The notes under the pieces were generated by a model that did not search any database, was not told the DNA's origin, and saw only the letters and a list, made by a program, of their open reading frames with translations. A stretch of 64,000 bases of DNA, from positions 4,836,001 through 4,900,000 of the forward strand of contig NZ_CP007139.1 in assembly GCF_000724625.1 (NCBI RefSeq). Reading direction: 5' to 3'. Positions within the stretch are counted from its first letter, which is position 1. Each line of letters starts with the position of its first letter. This DNA comes from Fimbriimonas ginsengisoli Gsoil 348. GTDB taxonomy: Bacteria > Armatimonadota > Fimbriimonadia > Fimbriimonadales > Fimbriimonadaceae. Both the position numbers and the translations under genes were made by a program. This document shows, piece after piece, positions 9,122 through 18,770 of the stretch.

Positions 9122-9901
9122 GTGTACGAACTGCTCTTCTTGATCGGATTCATCGGCTTCACCGCAATGACCGCCCTGGGATTCTTGGGGCACGGGGGCG
9201 GGCGCGGCCACGGTGGTGGCCACGGACATGGGCACAGCCCGGTCGGCCACGGTCACGGACACGCCATCGGCGGAAGCCACGGCCATGCTCACGCGCCTCA
9301 CGCCGCCCCGGCCCATGCCCATCACACCCCCGCTCACCTGCAGCAGCCGATCGATTCGATCGCCCAAGCTCCTCCCGCGGGCAACGTCGGACCCATGGGC
9401 CCCAAGCTCGGTCCGGCGCAGCACGCGCCCAAGCTCTCGGTCAAAGGTGGTCTGAAGGGTGGCCGCGGCGTGAGCCGGTGGCTGGCCATCTCTCCCCTCG
9501 ACCTCTTCAGCTTCGCCCTCGGAGCCGGCGCCGCCGGGATCCTCCTGAAGGGCCTCGTGGCCGCCGCGATGCTTCCCTGGTTCGCCGTCCTGGGCGCTCT
9601 CGTGTTCAACTTCGCGCTTGTGAAGCCGATCATCGGGCTGATGGCTCGATTCGCCGCCCCCCCAAGCGAGGGGCTGGAAGGTCTGGTTGCCAAGAGCGGA
9701 GTCGCCGCCATGCGGTTCGACCGGGACGGCCGAGGCCTGGTTTGTCTAACGTTGGACGGCGCCAGCGTACAGGTTCTGGCCACTCTGGACCCCGACGAGC
9801 GAGCTCGGGGCGTTCTGGTTGCCAAGGGGGATCCCGTCACCGTTATCGAAGTCGATTCCGCACGCAACACGTGTCTCGTCACACGGGAGTTGGGGGCCTA
9901 G
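9122..9901 (+). CDS. His/Gly-rich NfeD-like membrane protein, flotillin partner
   Basis: The protein starts at GTG 9122 (259 residues). A first transmembrane helix is followed by an extreme His/Gly region (about residues 24-80) with repeats such as GHGHGH, then two hydrophobic helices (about 125-175). The C-terminal soluble beta domain (about 180-259) has the layout of NfeD OB folds: G-L-E-G-L-V-A-K-S-G-V-A, A-R-G-V-L-V-A-K-G-D-P-V-T-V and a final valine-rich strand. NfeD-type proteins are usually encoded next to SPFH proteins, and a flotillin follows 57 bp downstream. The His-rich loop could bind metal (inference). Confidence 0.65.
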   Translation: MYELLFLIGFIGFTAMTALGFLGHGGGRGHGGGHGHGHSPVGHGHGHAIGGSHGHAHAPHAAPAHAHHTPAHLQQPIDSIAQAPPAGNVGPMGPKLGPAQHAPKLSVKGGLKGGRGVSRWLAISPLDLFSFALGAGAAGILLKGLVAAAMLPWFAVLGALVFNFALVKPIIGLMARFAAPPSEGLEGLVAKSGVAAMRFDRDGRGLVCLTLDGASVQVLATLDPDERARGVLVAKGDPVTVIEVDSARNTCLVTRELGA

Positions 9902-9958
9902 CTTGCGGCCCTCACTCGTTACTGGGCAAGCCTCTCGAATCGTTTACAGAAAGTAATC

Positions 9959-11317
9959 ATGACCGAACCGCAAATCGTTACGGCAGCGATAATTGTCGTA
10001 CTAGTTCTCTTCGTTCCGATCCTGATCAGCCGGCTCCTCCGGACGGTCGAAGCGGGCACCATTCGCCTGGTCAGCTTCCTGGGCGGCAAAGTCTCCATCT
10101 ACCGTGGCCCGGGAAAGAGCTGGGAGATTCCGCTGGTCAATACCGGCACCACCATCCCCTCCAAGGCGATCAATATCGACCTCGACATCGCCGACCAAAC
10201 TGCCGACGTCGACCGAAACGGCCAACCGAGGCCGATCAAAGTCCGCGTCCTCGCCAGCGCGATCGTCTCGGTAGGCGATACCAACGAGCTGATCCGAACT
10301 GCCGCCAACCGCTTCTTCGCGATGCCGCTCCCGGTTCAAAACTCGACCCTGACCGACCTGCTTACGTCCACCGGCCGCCGAGCGATCAACCTGCTTCACC
10401 ACGACGAGCTATTTAACGCCAAGGTGAGCTTTGGGTCCGCTGCCAACCCGCAGGAGCCCTCCGATGTTCTCGCCCGACCCGGTTTTGCCGCCCTGCCAAA
10501 CGCCGAAGACGACGATCGGCTCGCCATCATCATCAAGAGCGCGTGCTCCCGCGAGCTCCAGGATCTCGGCCTTGTATTCAACTCCTTGAACATTAAGGAA
10601 GTCCAAAGCGAGGTCGCCGAAGCGCGACGCCGCCAGTCGGCGGTCGAAGCCAAGGCGAACGCCGACATCGTCCAAGCGGACCAAGAGCGGCGCGCCCGCG
10701 AAGCGCAGCTCGGCGCCGAGCAAGCCGTCAACGACAAGCAGCGTGACCTCGAGCAGAGGCGAGCACAAAACGCCGCCGTGATCGCGACCGCCGAAGCCGA
10801 GAAGCAAGAGGCGCTCCGATCGCTACGCGAAGCGGAGCTCCGGGCCACCCAGCTCGCCCAGGCTACTGCCGACGCCGAAAAGATGAAGGTCAACGCCGAA
10901 GCGATGGCCGAGGCCGAGGCGGTTCGCCTCCGCACGGTTGCCGTGGCTCAAGCCGACGCGATCCGCGAGATCAACAAAGCAATCGCCGAGGGCGGAGACG
11001 CTTACCTCGCGCTGAGGCAGCTCGAAATGCTGCCGCAGATCGCCCCCGTCATCGCCAACGCGCTTGCCAGCGCCAAGCTGGTCAACATTTCCAGCGACGG
11101 CCGTGGCGCCGCCGGCGGCGCCGCCGATCAAATCACCGGCGTAATTCAAACGATCTTGGCCGCCCAACTCGTAAGCACCTCCCTGAAAGACGTCTCGGCG
11201 CCCAACGGAAAGGAGGCATCGGCCAGCCCGTCACTGCCTACCCCCTCTCCCTCGATTCCGACGGCAACGACCGTCGCCCCGATCCCACCGAAGGTGACGA
11301 TCCGAAAGGACTCGTAA
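9959..11317 (+). CDS. floA: Flotillin-like SPFH-domain membrane scaffold protein
   Basis: The 452-residue protein has an N-terminal membrane helix (about 9-25), the flotillin start T-V-E-A-G-T-I-R-L-V, and an SPFH domain with VSIYRGPGKSWEIPLVNTGT and later KSACSRELQDLGLVFNSLNI. A long coiled coil rich in Glu-Ala heptads runs from about 215 to 320 (EAELRATQLAQATADAEKMK), and a Pro/Ser-rich tail ends the protein. SPFH proteins organise membrane microdomains. Pairing with the NfeD-like gene is typical. The symbol is a family-level label. Confidence 0.85.
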   Translation: MTEPQIVTAAIIVVLVLFVPILISRLLRTVEAGTIRLVSFLGGKVSIYRGPGKSWEIPLVNTGTTIPSKAINIDLDIADQTADVDRNGQPRPIKVRVLASAIVSVGDTNELIRTAANRFFAMPLPVQNSTLTDLLTSTGRRAINLLHHDELFNAKVSFGSAANPQEPSDVLARPGFAALPNAEDDDRLAIIIKSACSRELQDLGLVFNSLNIKEVQSEVAEARRRQSAVEAKANADIVQADQERRAREAQLGAEQAVNDKQRDLEQRRAQNAAVIATAEAEKQEALRSLREAELRATQLAQATADAEKMKVNAEAMAEAEAVRLRTVAVAQADAIREINKAIAEGGDAYLALRQLEMLPQIAPVIANALASAKLVNISSDGRGAAGGAADQITGVIQTILAAQLVSTSLKDVSAPNGKEASASPSLPTPSPSIPTATTVAPIPPKVTIRKDS

Positions 11318-11337
11318 CCGCGAACAACCCCGGTTAG

Positions 11338-11649
<312 letters not shown>

Positions 11650-11748
11650 GGATTTCTAGCATACGGAGCGTTCGACCCCGCTTCGCTTCGGAGCTATCCG
11701 GAGCGTGCGGAGAGCGGGTGCATTAGGGTAATGCCTAACACTGCCGAA

Positions 11749-11847
11749 GGCTCCGAAGGCTCCGAAGGCTCCGAAGGCTCCGAAGGCTCCGAAGGCTCCG
11801 AAGGCTCCGAAGGCTCCGAAGGCTCCGAAGGCTCCGAAGGCTCCGAC
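11749..11847. repeat. Tandem 9-bp repeat (GGCTCCGAA), about 11 copies
   Basis: Ten perfect copies of GGCTCCGAA are followed by one ending in C. The array ends 5 bp short of the stop of the esterase gene on the minus strand. A forward frame would read Ser-Glu-Gly repeatedly, but it has no recognisable start or domain, so I call it non-coding, likely slippage-prone DNA. Confidence 0.9.
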
Positions 11848-11865
11848 AAGTCCTACTTGTCGGAG
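11841..11865 (-). terminator. Hairpin at the 3' end of the esterase gene
   Basis: CTCCGACAAG-TCCTA-CTTGTCGGAG is a perfect 10-bp stem with a 5-base loop. The loop contains the TAG stop codon (minus strand) of sialate O-acetylesterase 2. No T-run follows, because the 9-bp repeat array begins, so it may be an mRNA-end stabiliser and not a canonical terminator. Confidence 0.5.
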
Positions 11866-13772
11866 CGGAACGGCACCGCCGGAAGGCCGGAGCCGTTGTA
11901 CAGAGTGGCGGAGGGGTTGGACGCCCAGGCGTAGCGCACGGCGACTGGCTGCGGGACCTGAGGAGACCTCAAGAGAACCGAGTTACCGATGATCTCGCCG
12001 GTCGCCCAGTGGAACTTACCGTCCGCGCCTGCGATGGCGAACCCTTCGACCTTTCCACCCTTAGCCACAAGGCCGCCATCGGTGTGGTTGAACGTCACCC
12101 GGATTGCGTCTCCTTCCGACTTAACCGACCGGAACGTCGGGCCGGAGGCGACCACGTTCTGTCCATACGCAACGCGCAGTGCCTGCAACGCGAGGCGCAA
12201 GCCAACTTCCTGCTTGTTCTTCGGGTGGATGTCGACCTGATCTCCGATGTCGATCGTGACCGCCAGTCCGGCATTTCGCACGTGGTCGGCAGTCATCGTC
12301 TGAGCTTCGCGAAGGTAAGCCCACGCCTCGTCCGACGGCTCCTTCGGTGGGTCCATGAAGTTCGCGAGCTGGACGATGAGGAACGGAAAATCGCCCTGGC
12401 CGAATCGCTTCCGCCAGTCGCCGATCATCGTCGGGAGGAGGCGCTGATACTGCTTCCCGCGATCGGCGTTGCTTTCGCCCTGATACCAAATCGCCCCCTT
12501 TATCGCCAGCGGAACGAGCGGCGCGATCATCCCGTTGTAAAGCACGGTCGGAACGTTCGGGTTGTTGGACACATCTTGTGGGAACTGCGCGAACTTTGCG
12601 AGCTCTCCTGCCACGTTATATCGCCAGTTCTCGCCAAGCGGGATCTGACTGCCGTCGGCAAGTTTAAGAAAGAGATCGCTCGCTGGAGAATAAAGGCCGC
12701 CCCCGCCGCCCGTATCCATTACTCTCACCGCGATCACGTTCTTTCCGGGATGCAACACGCCAGCCGGAATCGCGTAGTTCCGATCGGCCGCCCAGTTGGC
12801 GATCGATCCGACCGAACGGCCGTTGACCCACGTGTAGTCGATGTCGTCGATCTTCCCTAGCGAAAGGGTCGCGCCATCGGTCTTGGTTCCCTCAGGAATC
12901 TCGATCTCTCGCCGGTACCACACCAGACCGTCGAATTTGCCAAGACCGATCGAATCGAAGTCCGTCTTGGCGCCCGCCGTTTTCCACGACGAATCGTCGA
13001 AGTCGGCGCTCTGCCAATTCGCCGACGTTCCGGGATCGTTCTTGGCAAACCACTCGTCGACGAGTTGGGCATAAGGCGTTACTTTGGCGTTCTTGGCAGC
13101 GTCGATCTGGGCGAGTCCGCCGTCGAAATCCTTCATCGGGATGAGCGCTTCGCGGCTGGTCCATGCCTCCGCGATCGTTCCTCCCCACGAGGTGTGTACG
13201 AGTCCGATCGGAACCTTAAGTCGCTGGTTAAGCTCTCGGCCGAAGAAGTAGGCGACGGCCGAAAATCCGCTCCAACCGCCGGCCGATACCGTCGCCGGCG
13301 AGCATTGGGCCCAAGTTCCACCATTTACGGGAATCGGGTCGTAAGAGGTGGCGTGGGGAACCGTGTAAAGGCGGATATCGGGATGGTTGGCGGCGGCAAT
13401 TTCGGCGGCCGCGTTATTGACGAGGCCAATCCCCATCTCCATGTTCGACTGTCCCGAGCACACCCACACGTCTCCGACGAGAACATCGTTGAGTTCCACG
13501 TGCTGACTGCCATCGATCTCGACCTTGTAAGGCCCCCCAACCGCCGGAGGCGACACCCTCGCCGACCACTTGCCCGCCGCATCGGCGACGCCCGCGCCGC
13601 TATGTCCGCCGATGGTAACGCGAACCGATGTCCCGGGAGCCGCCCAGCCCCAAAAGGTGTTCGGACGGTCCCGCTGCATCACCATGTGATCGCCGAATAC
13701 GGGACTGAGAAAGGGCAAGGGAGCGGGCGTTTGCCCGGCGGTAAGCATCGAGAACATCGCGCCAATTAGCAT
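11853..13772 (-). CDS. Sialate O-acetylesterase (SGNH-type), paralogue 2
   Basis: The 639-residue protein has a signal-like start (MLIGAMFSMLTAGQTPA) and FGDHMVMQRDRP. The SGNH block I motif CSGQSNMEMG lies near residue 108, GLVHTSWGGTIAEAW near 190, a galactose-binding-like insertion with LVWYRREIEIP near 280, and IWYQGESNADRG near 430. The catalytic Asp/His region DIHPKNKQEVGLRLA lies near 515. Domain order matches the gene at 4229, so the two are paralogues. It is divergent from the GH-A-like gene at 13985. Confidence 0.92.
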   Translation of the reverse strand: MLIGAMFSMLTAGQTPAPLPFLSPVFGDHMVMQRDRPNTFWGWAAPGTSVRVTIGGHSGAGVADAAGKWSARVSPPAVGGPYKVEIDGSQHVELNDVLVGDVWVCSGQSNMEMGIGLVNNAAAEIAAANHPDIRLYTVPHATSYDPIPVNGGTWAQCSPATVSAGGWSGFSAVAYFFGRELNQRLKVPIGLVHTSWGGTIAEAWTSREALIPMKDFDGGLAQIDAAKNAKVTPYAQLVDEWFAKNDPGTSANWQSADFDDSSWKTAGAKTDFDSIGLGKFDGLVWYRREIEIPEGTKTDGATLSLGKIDDIDYTWVNGRSVGSIANWAADRNYAIPAGVLHPGKNVIAVRVMDTGGGGGLYSPASDLFLKLADGSQIPLGENWRYNVAGELAKFAQFPQDVSNNPNVPTVLYNGMIAPLVPLAIKGAIWYQGESNADRGKQYQRLLPTMIGDWRKRFGQGDFPFLIVQLANFMDPPKEPSDEAWAYLREAQTMTADHVRNAGLAVTIDIGDQVDIHPKNKQEVGLRLALQALRVAYGQNVVASGPTFRSVKSEGDAIRVTFNHTDGGLVAKGGKVEGFAIAGADGKFHWATGEIIGNSVLLRSPQVPQPVAVRYAWASNPSATLYNGSGLPAVPFRSDK

Positions 13773-13887
13773 AGATTCACCTCAAATATGCCGCGATGTT
13801 ACCGTGCCCTTGCGCTCCTAAGCACACATTCCCGCGTCCCCCTAAAACGTCACGCGCCGCGGGAGTCTAGGGAGTTGATAATGGGGA

Positions 13888-13982
13888 AGGCGTTGGGCGT
13901 TAGGCGTTAGGCGTTTACCCAGAGATAACTCCCTTCTGCTAGCAAACTCAGCGCCAACGCCGAACGCCCTCACGCCCAACTC
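13888..13982. repeat. GCGTTGGGC-family inverted repeat, copy c
   Basis: The left arm AAGGCGTTGGGCGTTAGGCG begins at 13888. The right arm with GCGCCAACGCCGAACGCCCT lies at about 13950-13982 and ends 2 bp before the ATG of the next gene. It sits between divergent genes, in the probable 5' leader of the GH-A-like gene. Confidence 0.7.
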
Positions 13983-13984
13983 CG

Positions 13985-14842
13985 ATGCTCCCCTTCCTCG
14001 CCGCCGGAATGATCGCACTTGCCGGGCTTCATGGCCGGGTGGCGACGGAGCGGATGTGGGGGGTGACCCTCGATGAGGTTTCCGACACCTCCGCGATCGT
14101 CGAGAGCCTCCGCGGCCTAAAAGCAAAGATGACCGCCCGCGTCGTGTTCGACCCAGGAGCGACGCCGAGAGAATACGCCTCCGCCGTGCACGAGATCGGC
14201 AAGGTCGCCGACGTGATGGGGTCTCCAGTCGATTCCGCTCCACCGAGCGGCAAGATGTCCGTGGACGCTTATCGGAAACGCATGGCGGATTTCATGGATG
14301 GCCTTGGCACCGACGTCAATCTATGGGAAATCGGGAACGAGGTGAACGGCGACTGGACCGGCGATTCCCGCCAGATGGGGCTGAAAATCGAGGCCGCGCT
14401 TCATGAAGCGAAGAAACGCCGACACAAAGCGGCGCTGTGCCTCTTCTATAGCGATTACTACCTAGGCACCGACCGCGAAATGGCCAAGTGGTCGGAAGTT
14501 AACCTTTCGGACGACGTCAAGCGCCACGTAGACTACGTCCTCGTCAGCTTCTATCCCGCCAGCGCGACGGGCGAACACCCGGACTGGAAAGCGCAGTTCA
14601 AACGCCTGGGAGAAGTGTTTCCGAAAGCAAAGCTCGGCTTCGGCGAACTTGGTTTGAGGAAAGAGGATTTCACCCTCAGCAACGACGAATCTGGCAAAGA
14701 AGCGCTGATCCGTCGCTACTACCGTATGGCTTCGCCACTTCCGGGCCGGTTCGTAGGCGGCTACTTTTGGTGGACCTTCCGCCAAGACGCCGTCGCGAAA
14801 AATGCCCCGTTGTGGACCGCCCTGAAAAAATCGATCGGGTGA
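13985..14842 (+). CDS. Secreted GH-A-clan-like TIM-barrel protein, paralogue 1
   Basis: The 285-residue protein has a hydrophobic N-terminus and then M-W-G-V-T-L-D. Two motifs fit retaining clan GH-A glycosidases: W-E-I-G-N-E-V-N-G, with the acid/base candidate Glu119 after Asn at the end of strand 4, and G-F-G-E-L-G, with the nucleophile candidate Glu221 at strand 7. V-D-Y-V-L-V-S-F-Y-P and G-G-Y-F-W-W provide the usual aromatic barrel ends. The substrate is unknown. The next gene is a tandem duplicate. Confidence 0.65.
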   Translation: MLPFLAAGMIALAGLHGRVATERMWGVTLDEVSDTSAIVESLRGLKAKMTARVVFDPGATPREYASAVHEIGKVADVMGSPVDSAPPSGKMSVDAYRKRMADFMDGLGTDVNLWEIGNEVNGDWTGDSRQMGLKIEAALHEAKKRRHKAALCLFYSDYYLGTDREMAKWSEVNLSDDVKRHVDYVLVSFYPASATGEHPDWKAQFKRLGEVFPKAKLGFGELGLRKEDFTLSNDESGKEALIRRYYRMASPLPGRFVGGYFWWTFRQDAVAKNAPLWTALKKSIG

Positions 14843-14897
14843 CGAGCCGCCCTTGAGTTCGACCCTTTCGCTCCAATACTTGAATTAGGCCTCACCG

Positions 14898-15740
14898 ATG
14901 CTTCCTGCCGTACTTGCCCTTCTAGCTTCACAGACCGCCGCTCCCGAAAGGGTATGGGGCGTGACTCTCGACAACGCATGGGACGCGACGCCGATCGTCA
15001 CCGCAGTCACGCCGTTTTGGAAGAAGGTCACCACGCGCGTCGTGTTCGATCCCGGAGTCGCCCCGACCGATTATCTATCCACCGTCAAGAAAATCCATCT
15101 AGTCGCCAACGTGCTGGGCGAGCCAGTCGACTCCGAACCGGAAAACACGAGCCTGACCGTCGCTCAGTATCGCCAGCGCTTCTCGACGTATATGACCACC
15201 CTCGGAAAGAACGTGGACATTTGGGAAATCGGCAACGAAGTCAATGGAGAATGGACCGGCCCCTCGGCGACCATGGCTCAGAAGATTTCCGGCGCCTTCC
15301 AGGAAGCAAAAAGCCGGCAGATCAAGACCGCACTAACCCTGTTCTATAGCGACGATTCCTTGAACACCGACCGAGAGATGGTGACCTGGAGCCGCAAGTA
15401 CCTCTCGTCCACGGTCCTAAACGGCGTCGACTACGTGCTCGTCAGCTTCTATCCGACCACTGCGACCGGGTCTCATCCCAACTGGACCAAGATCTTCACC
15501 GACCTCGCGGCCCTCTATCCGAACGCGAAACTCGGGTTCGGCGAACTGGGGCTTGCGAACGAGGACGGAACGCTGAGCACCAACGCTGCGGCCAAGAAAG
15601 CGCTCATTCAGCGCTACTACAAACTGGCCGACCCGATCAAGAGCCGCTTCGTGGGCGGCTACTTCTGGTGGGAGTTCCAAGAAGACGCCGTCCCAAAGTA
15701 CAAACCCCTGTGGCGAACCTTCTTCGACCTGATCCGTTAA
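14898..15740 (+). CDS. Secreted GH-A-clan-like TIM-barrel protein, paralogue 2
   Basis: The 280-residue tandem duplicate of the previous gene (gap 55 bp) has the same start R-V-W-G-V-T-L-D and the same W-E-I-G-N-E-V-N-G-E-W acid/base strand. It also keeps L-F-Y-S-D-D-S-L-N-T-D-R-E-M, V-D-Y-V-L-V-S-F-Y-P and the nucleophile strand G-F-G-E-L-G, and ends with G-G-Y-F-W-W. Both copies keep both candidate catalytic glutamates, so neither looks decayed. It probably acts on the same or a related glycan (inference). Confidence 0.65.
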   Translation: MLPAVLALLASQTAAPERVWGVTLDNAWDATPIVTAVTPFWKKVTTRVVFDPGVAPTDYLSTVKKIHLVANVLGEPVDSEPENTSLTVAQYRQRFSTYMTTLGKNVDIWEIGNEVNGEWTGPSATMAQKISGAFQEAKSRQIKTALTLFYSDDSLNTDREMVTWSRKYLSSTVLNGVDYVLVSFYPTTATGSHPNWTKIFTDLAALYPNAKLGFGELGLANEDGTLSTNAAAKKALIQRYYKLADPIKSRFVGGYFWWEFQEDAVPKYKPLWRTFFDLIR

Positions 15741-15934
15741 TCAACGGCGGATCGCGGTCTACGGCTAATCTTATAGAACCTAAAGCCCTACGGAGGCGTC
15801 CACCCTTCGCAAAGCTTACGTTGTTTTCATTCAATAAGCGGAAACGCGTCGGAGAATGGAACTGAACGTCATCAAGTCGACGCAGATATAGCAAGACAAG
15901 CGGTAACGCTGTACGAGGAGACCACCGAAAACTC

Positions 15935-18637
15935 ATGACCCGAACCCTGCCCGTCGTGGCTCTCGCCCTCGCATTCGGACTTGGCTTCCCAACTGCCGTC
16001 CAGGCCCAGGCGGCCAAGGAAGAGCCTAAGAAAGAAGAGGCCCAAAAGGATCCGAAGGTTGCCGCTTATGACGCTGCCATCAAGGATCTCAAACGGATTG
16101 AGGGCTCGGTCGTCCTCTACCAGCGAAACAAAGAGCTACTCCTAGAGCTGCCGGAAGACAAGCTCGGCAAGCTCTTCCTGGTCCAAGTCGCGTTAAGCAC
16201 CGGGCTCGATGCTGGTCTCATGAGCGCCGGCATGCCTGTGGGCGACACTCCCGTCGACTCGTTCAAGTGGGTGCGAAACGAAGGCCAAGTCTGGCTGGAG
16301 CGGCCGAACATTGCCAACCGATGGGACCCGAAGGACGACCTCTCTGTCGGCGCCCAACGAACCTTCCCGGAAGCGATCCTTGGCTCGTTCCGGATCGAAC
16401 AGGAAAATCCCCAAAAGAAGCTTCTCCTGGTCAACGTCACCCAGCTCTTCTTCGGCGACACTTTCCACCTCAGCGAGATGGTGATGAGCGGCCTGAACGG
16501 CCCGTACATGTTGGAGCGGGATAAATCGGGCGTAGAAGCCGTGCACGGCTACCCGGAGAACACGGTCGTCCAGATGAAGCTGCACTACGCTTCGCCGCGC
16601 GGGTCTCAAGGGAATCTGTTAATGATGCTCCTCGGCCTCGGCGGCGAGAGCACTCTAGAGGACGACCGCAGCGCCCCGGTCCGGGTCACCTACGACTTGT
16701 GGTACCGGAAGGACGATGGCTACGTGCCGCGCCTTGCCGACCCCCGAATCGGATACTTCACGCAAGACTTCTTTTCGATCGACCGATTCCTGAACGAGGA
16801 TCGCCGGGAGCGATACATCAACCGGTTCCACCTCGAAAAGAAAGACCCTAAGGCGAAGCTGAGCGAGCCGGTGAAGCCGATCGTGTGGACGATCGATCCC
16901 TCCATCCCCGAGGCGTACCGCCCGGCGATCAAGGAAGGGATCCTTCGATGGAATAAGGCGTACGAGGATCTCGGCTATAAGAACGCGATCCAGGTTCAGG
17001 ATGTGCCGAAAGACGACAAGAACTACGACCATGCCGATGGGCGATATAACGTCGTTCGGATGCTGATCGGACCAGGCGCACCGTTCGCCGCGATCTCGCT
17101 CCCCCGAACCGACCCGATTACCGGCGAGATCCTCAACGCGAGCATCACGCTCGATGGCAACGTCATCCGCGACCTCCAAGTTGAGCACCAGCGGAACCAG
17201 GCGAGCTTCGGCACCGCTCGGCAGAAGGCGCTAAACGTCATGCTGCGCGATCCCCAGCGCACGGAAACCGACGATTACTACCTGTTCGCGACTCCTGAGC
17301 AGCGCGCTTGGAAGCAGGCTCAGGCGACCATGAAGAAGTACGGCTGGACCGACCACGCTTGCGACTACGCGAGCGAGCTCGGGATCGACGCCGGTCTCGA
17401 TTGGTATGCCATCGCCTCCGTAGCGGGCCCTCTAAATAAGGAAGAGTACGTAAAGCGATTCCTCGCCGACTGCGTTTCGCACGAGCTCGGCCACTGTCTC
17501 GGCCTTCGCCACAACTTCGCCGGTTCCACCAACCTTACGACCGCCCAACTTGCCGACGACACGTTGACGTCCAAGACCGGGCTGACCGCTAGCGTGATGG
17601 ACTACACCCCGCCTAACGTGCAGGCCGTCCTGCGCGGCAAGGGGAATTTCTACACGACCTCGATCGGCTCGTACGACGAGTGGGCGATCCGATACGGATA
17701 CTCCGACTTCGGCGCCAAAACTCCAACCGGCGAGAAGTATCAGCTCGCCCGGATCGCAAGCGAATCGAGCCTCCCTGGCCACGCCTATAAGACCGACGAG
17801 GATGCCGATAACTGGGACCCGTACGCCGTCCGCTTCGACCTTGGAAAGGATCCGCTCGTCTATAGCGATCGGGTGCTCCTCTCCCTGGCCCGAGCCCGCG
17901 ACTACGCGATCCACAACCTTCCGAAGCCGGGCGAGAGCTACTCGAAGCGAACTGCCATCATCGTCAACTCGCTCCTCCGCTCTTTCCGAGAAGGTAGAAA
18001 CGCGGCGCGATTCGTCGGCGGCGTTGTCGCGAACAAGAACTTCAAGGGAGACGCCGGCGAGCAGCCGACGCTCGCCCCGGTAACCCCCCAGATCCAGCGG
18101 CAAGCCGTCTCGCTCGTCACCAAACACTTCTTCGCACCGGACGCGTTCGACCTCCCGCCCAGCGTTCTCTCCAGCCTCAGTCAGGATGAGAATTCCGGCG
18201 CTTGGACCGCTCCGCTCCGCGACATCATCGGCTCGTTCCAGGCGAATCTGCTCGCGATGTTGATCGGCGCTTCGGCAACCGACAAGATCACCGAGAACTC
18301 CTATAAGAACAACGGCTATACGCTCGACCAGCACTATGGAACGATCATCTCCGCGATCTTCTCCGAAGTCGGTCAAAATCAAAACATCAAGCCGCTTCGG
18401 CGCGACCTGCAGCGGTTCGCCATCAGCGGTCTGATCCAGCAAACGGGTGCGCCGCAGGGTTCGGTTAACGAAGACGTCCGAATGATTACCGGCGACATGC
18501 TTCGCCGGCTCGACAAGCGATTTGTCGCCCAACTCGCCAAACCGGCCAAGCTCGACTCGATGACCCGGATTCATCTGCGGGACAGCCACGAGACCATTTC
18601 CCGGTTCTTGAACCGCACGGCGGTCACCAGCCGGTAA
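15935..18637 (+). CDS. Large secreted zinc metalloprotease (DUF4953/DUF5117-type)
   Basis: The 900-residue protein has a Sec signal (about residues 5-25, ending VQAQA). A long N-terminal domain with VVLYQRNKELLLELPEDKLG, typical of the DUF5117/DUF5118 family, precedes the zinc-binding motif HELGHCLGLRHNF at residue 516. This is the extended HExxHxxGxxHNF form of the metzincin-like DUF4953 peptidases; a Met downstream in SVMDYTPP supplies the Met-turn. It is probably periplasmic or outer-surface. The leader of about 190 bp (15741-15934) shows no other gene. Confidence 0.88.
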   Translation: MTRTLPVVALALAFGLGFPTAVQAQAAKEEPKKEEAQKDPKVAAYDAAIKDLKRIEGSVVLYQRNKELLLELPEDKLGKLFLVQVALSTGLDAGLMSAGMPVGDTPVDSFKWVRNEGQVWLERPNIANRWDPKDDLSVGAQRTFPEAILGSFRIEQENPQKKLLLVNVTQLFFGDTFHLSEMVMSGLNGPYMLERDKSGVEAVHGYPENTVVQMKLHYASPRGSQGNLLMMLLGLGGESTLEDDRSAPVRVTYDLWYRKDDGYVPRLADPRIGYFTQDFFSIDRFLNEDRRERYINRFHLEKKDPKAKLSEPVKPIVWTIDPSIPEAYRPAIKEGILRWNKAYEDLGYKNAIQVQDVPKDDKNYDHADGRYNVVRMLIGPGAPFAAISLPRTDPITGEILNASITLDGNVIRDLQVEHQRNQASFGTARQKALNVMLRDPQRTETDDYYLFATPEQRAWKQAQATMKKYGWTDHACDYASELGIDAGLDWYAIASVAGPLNKEEYVKRFLADCVSHELGHCLGLRHNFAGSTNLTTAQLADDTLTSKTGLTASVMDYTPPNVQAVLRGKGNFYTTSIGSYDEWAIRYGYSDFGAKTPTGEKYQLARIASESSLPGHAYKTDEDADNWDPYAVRFDLGKDPLVYSDRVLLSLARARDYAIHNLPKPGESYSKRTAIIVNSLLRSFREGRNAARFVGGVVANKNFKGDAGEQPTLAPVTPQIQRQAVSLVTKHFFAPDAFDLPPSVLSSLSQDENSGAWTAPLRDIIGSFQANLLAMLIGASATDKITENSYKNNGYTLDQHYGTIISAIFSEVGQNQNIKPLRRDLQRFAISGLIQQTGAPQGSVNEDVRMITGDMLRRLDKRFVAQLAKPAKLDSMTRIHLRDSHETISRFLNRTAVTSR

Positions 18638-18694
18638 GCTTGTTACCTTCGTTTCTCCCGGCACCTGGGAGGCGCGAATAGGTCCGAAGGATCA

Positions 18695-18739
18695 GGATGA
18701 TCTGATCGATCTGGAGAAATCCAGTCGATCCGGTCATCC
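18695..18739 (+). terminator. Long imperfect hairpin after the metalloprotease gene
   Basis: GGATGA-TC-TGATCGA-TCTGGA pairs with TCCAG-TCGATC-CGG-TCATCC around a GAAA loop. It lies 57 bp after the stop codon and is followed by TTACTATTC, so the T-run is weak. Function as a terminator or RNA-end structure is inferred. Confidence 0.45.
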
Positions 18740-18770
18740 TTACTATTCAGACCCATGGGATCTAGTGCAA

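Noticed and set aside
11749-11847. CRISPR array
   Set aside because: Units are 9 bp in direct tandem with no spacers and no cas genes nearby.
11731-11934. Forward frame with (Ser-Glu-Gly)n
   Set aside because: It results only from the 9-bp tandem repeat and runs into the end of the esterase gene on the other strand; no ribosome binding site.
17432-18664. Long minus-strand frame (410 codons) inside the metalloprotease
   Set aside because: The plus-strand metalloprotease with HExxH motif is clear; the opposite frame is an antisense shadow.
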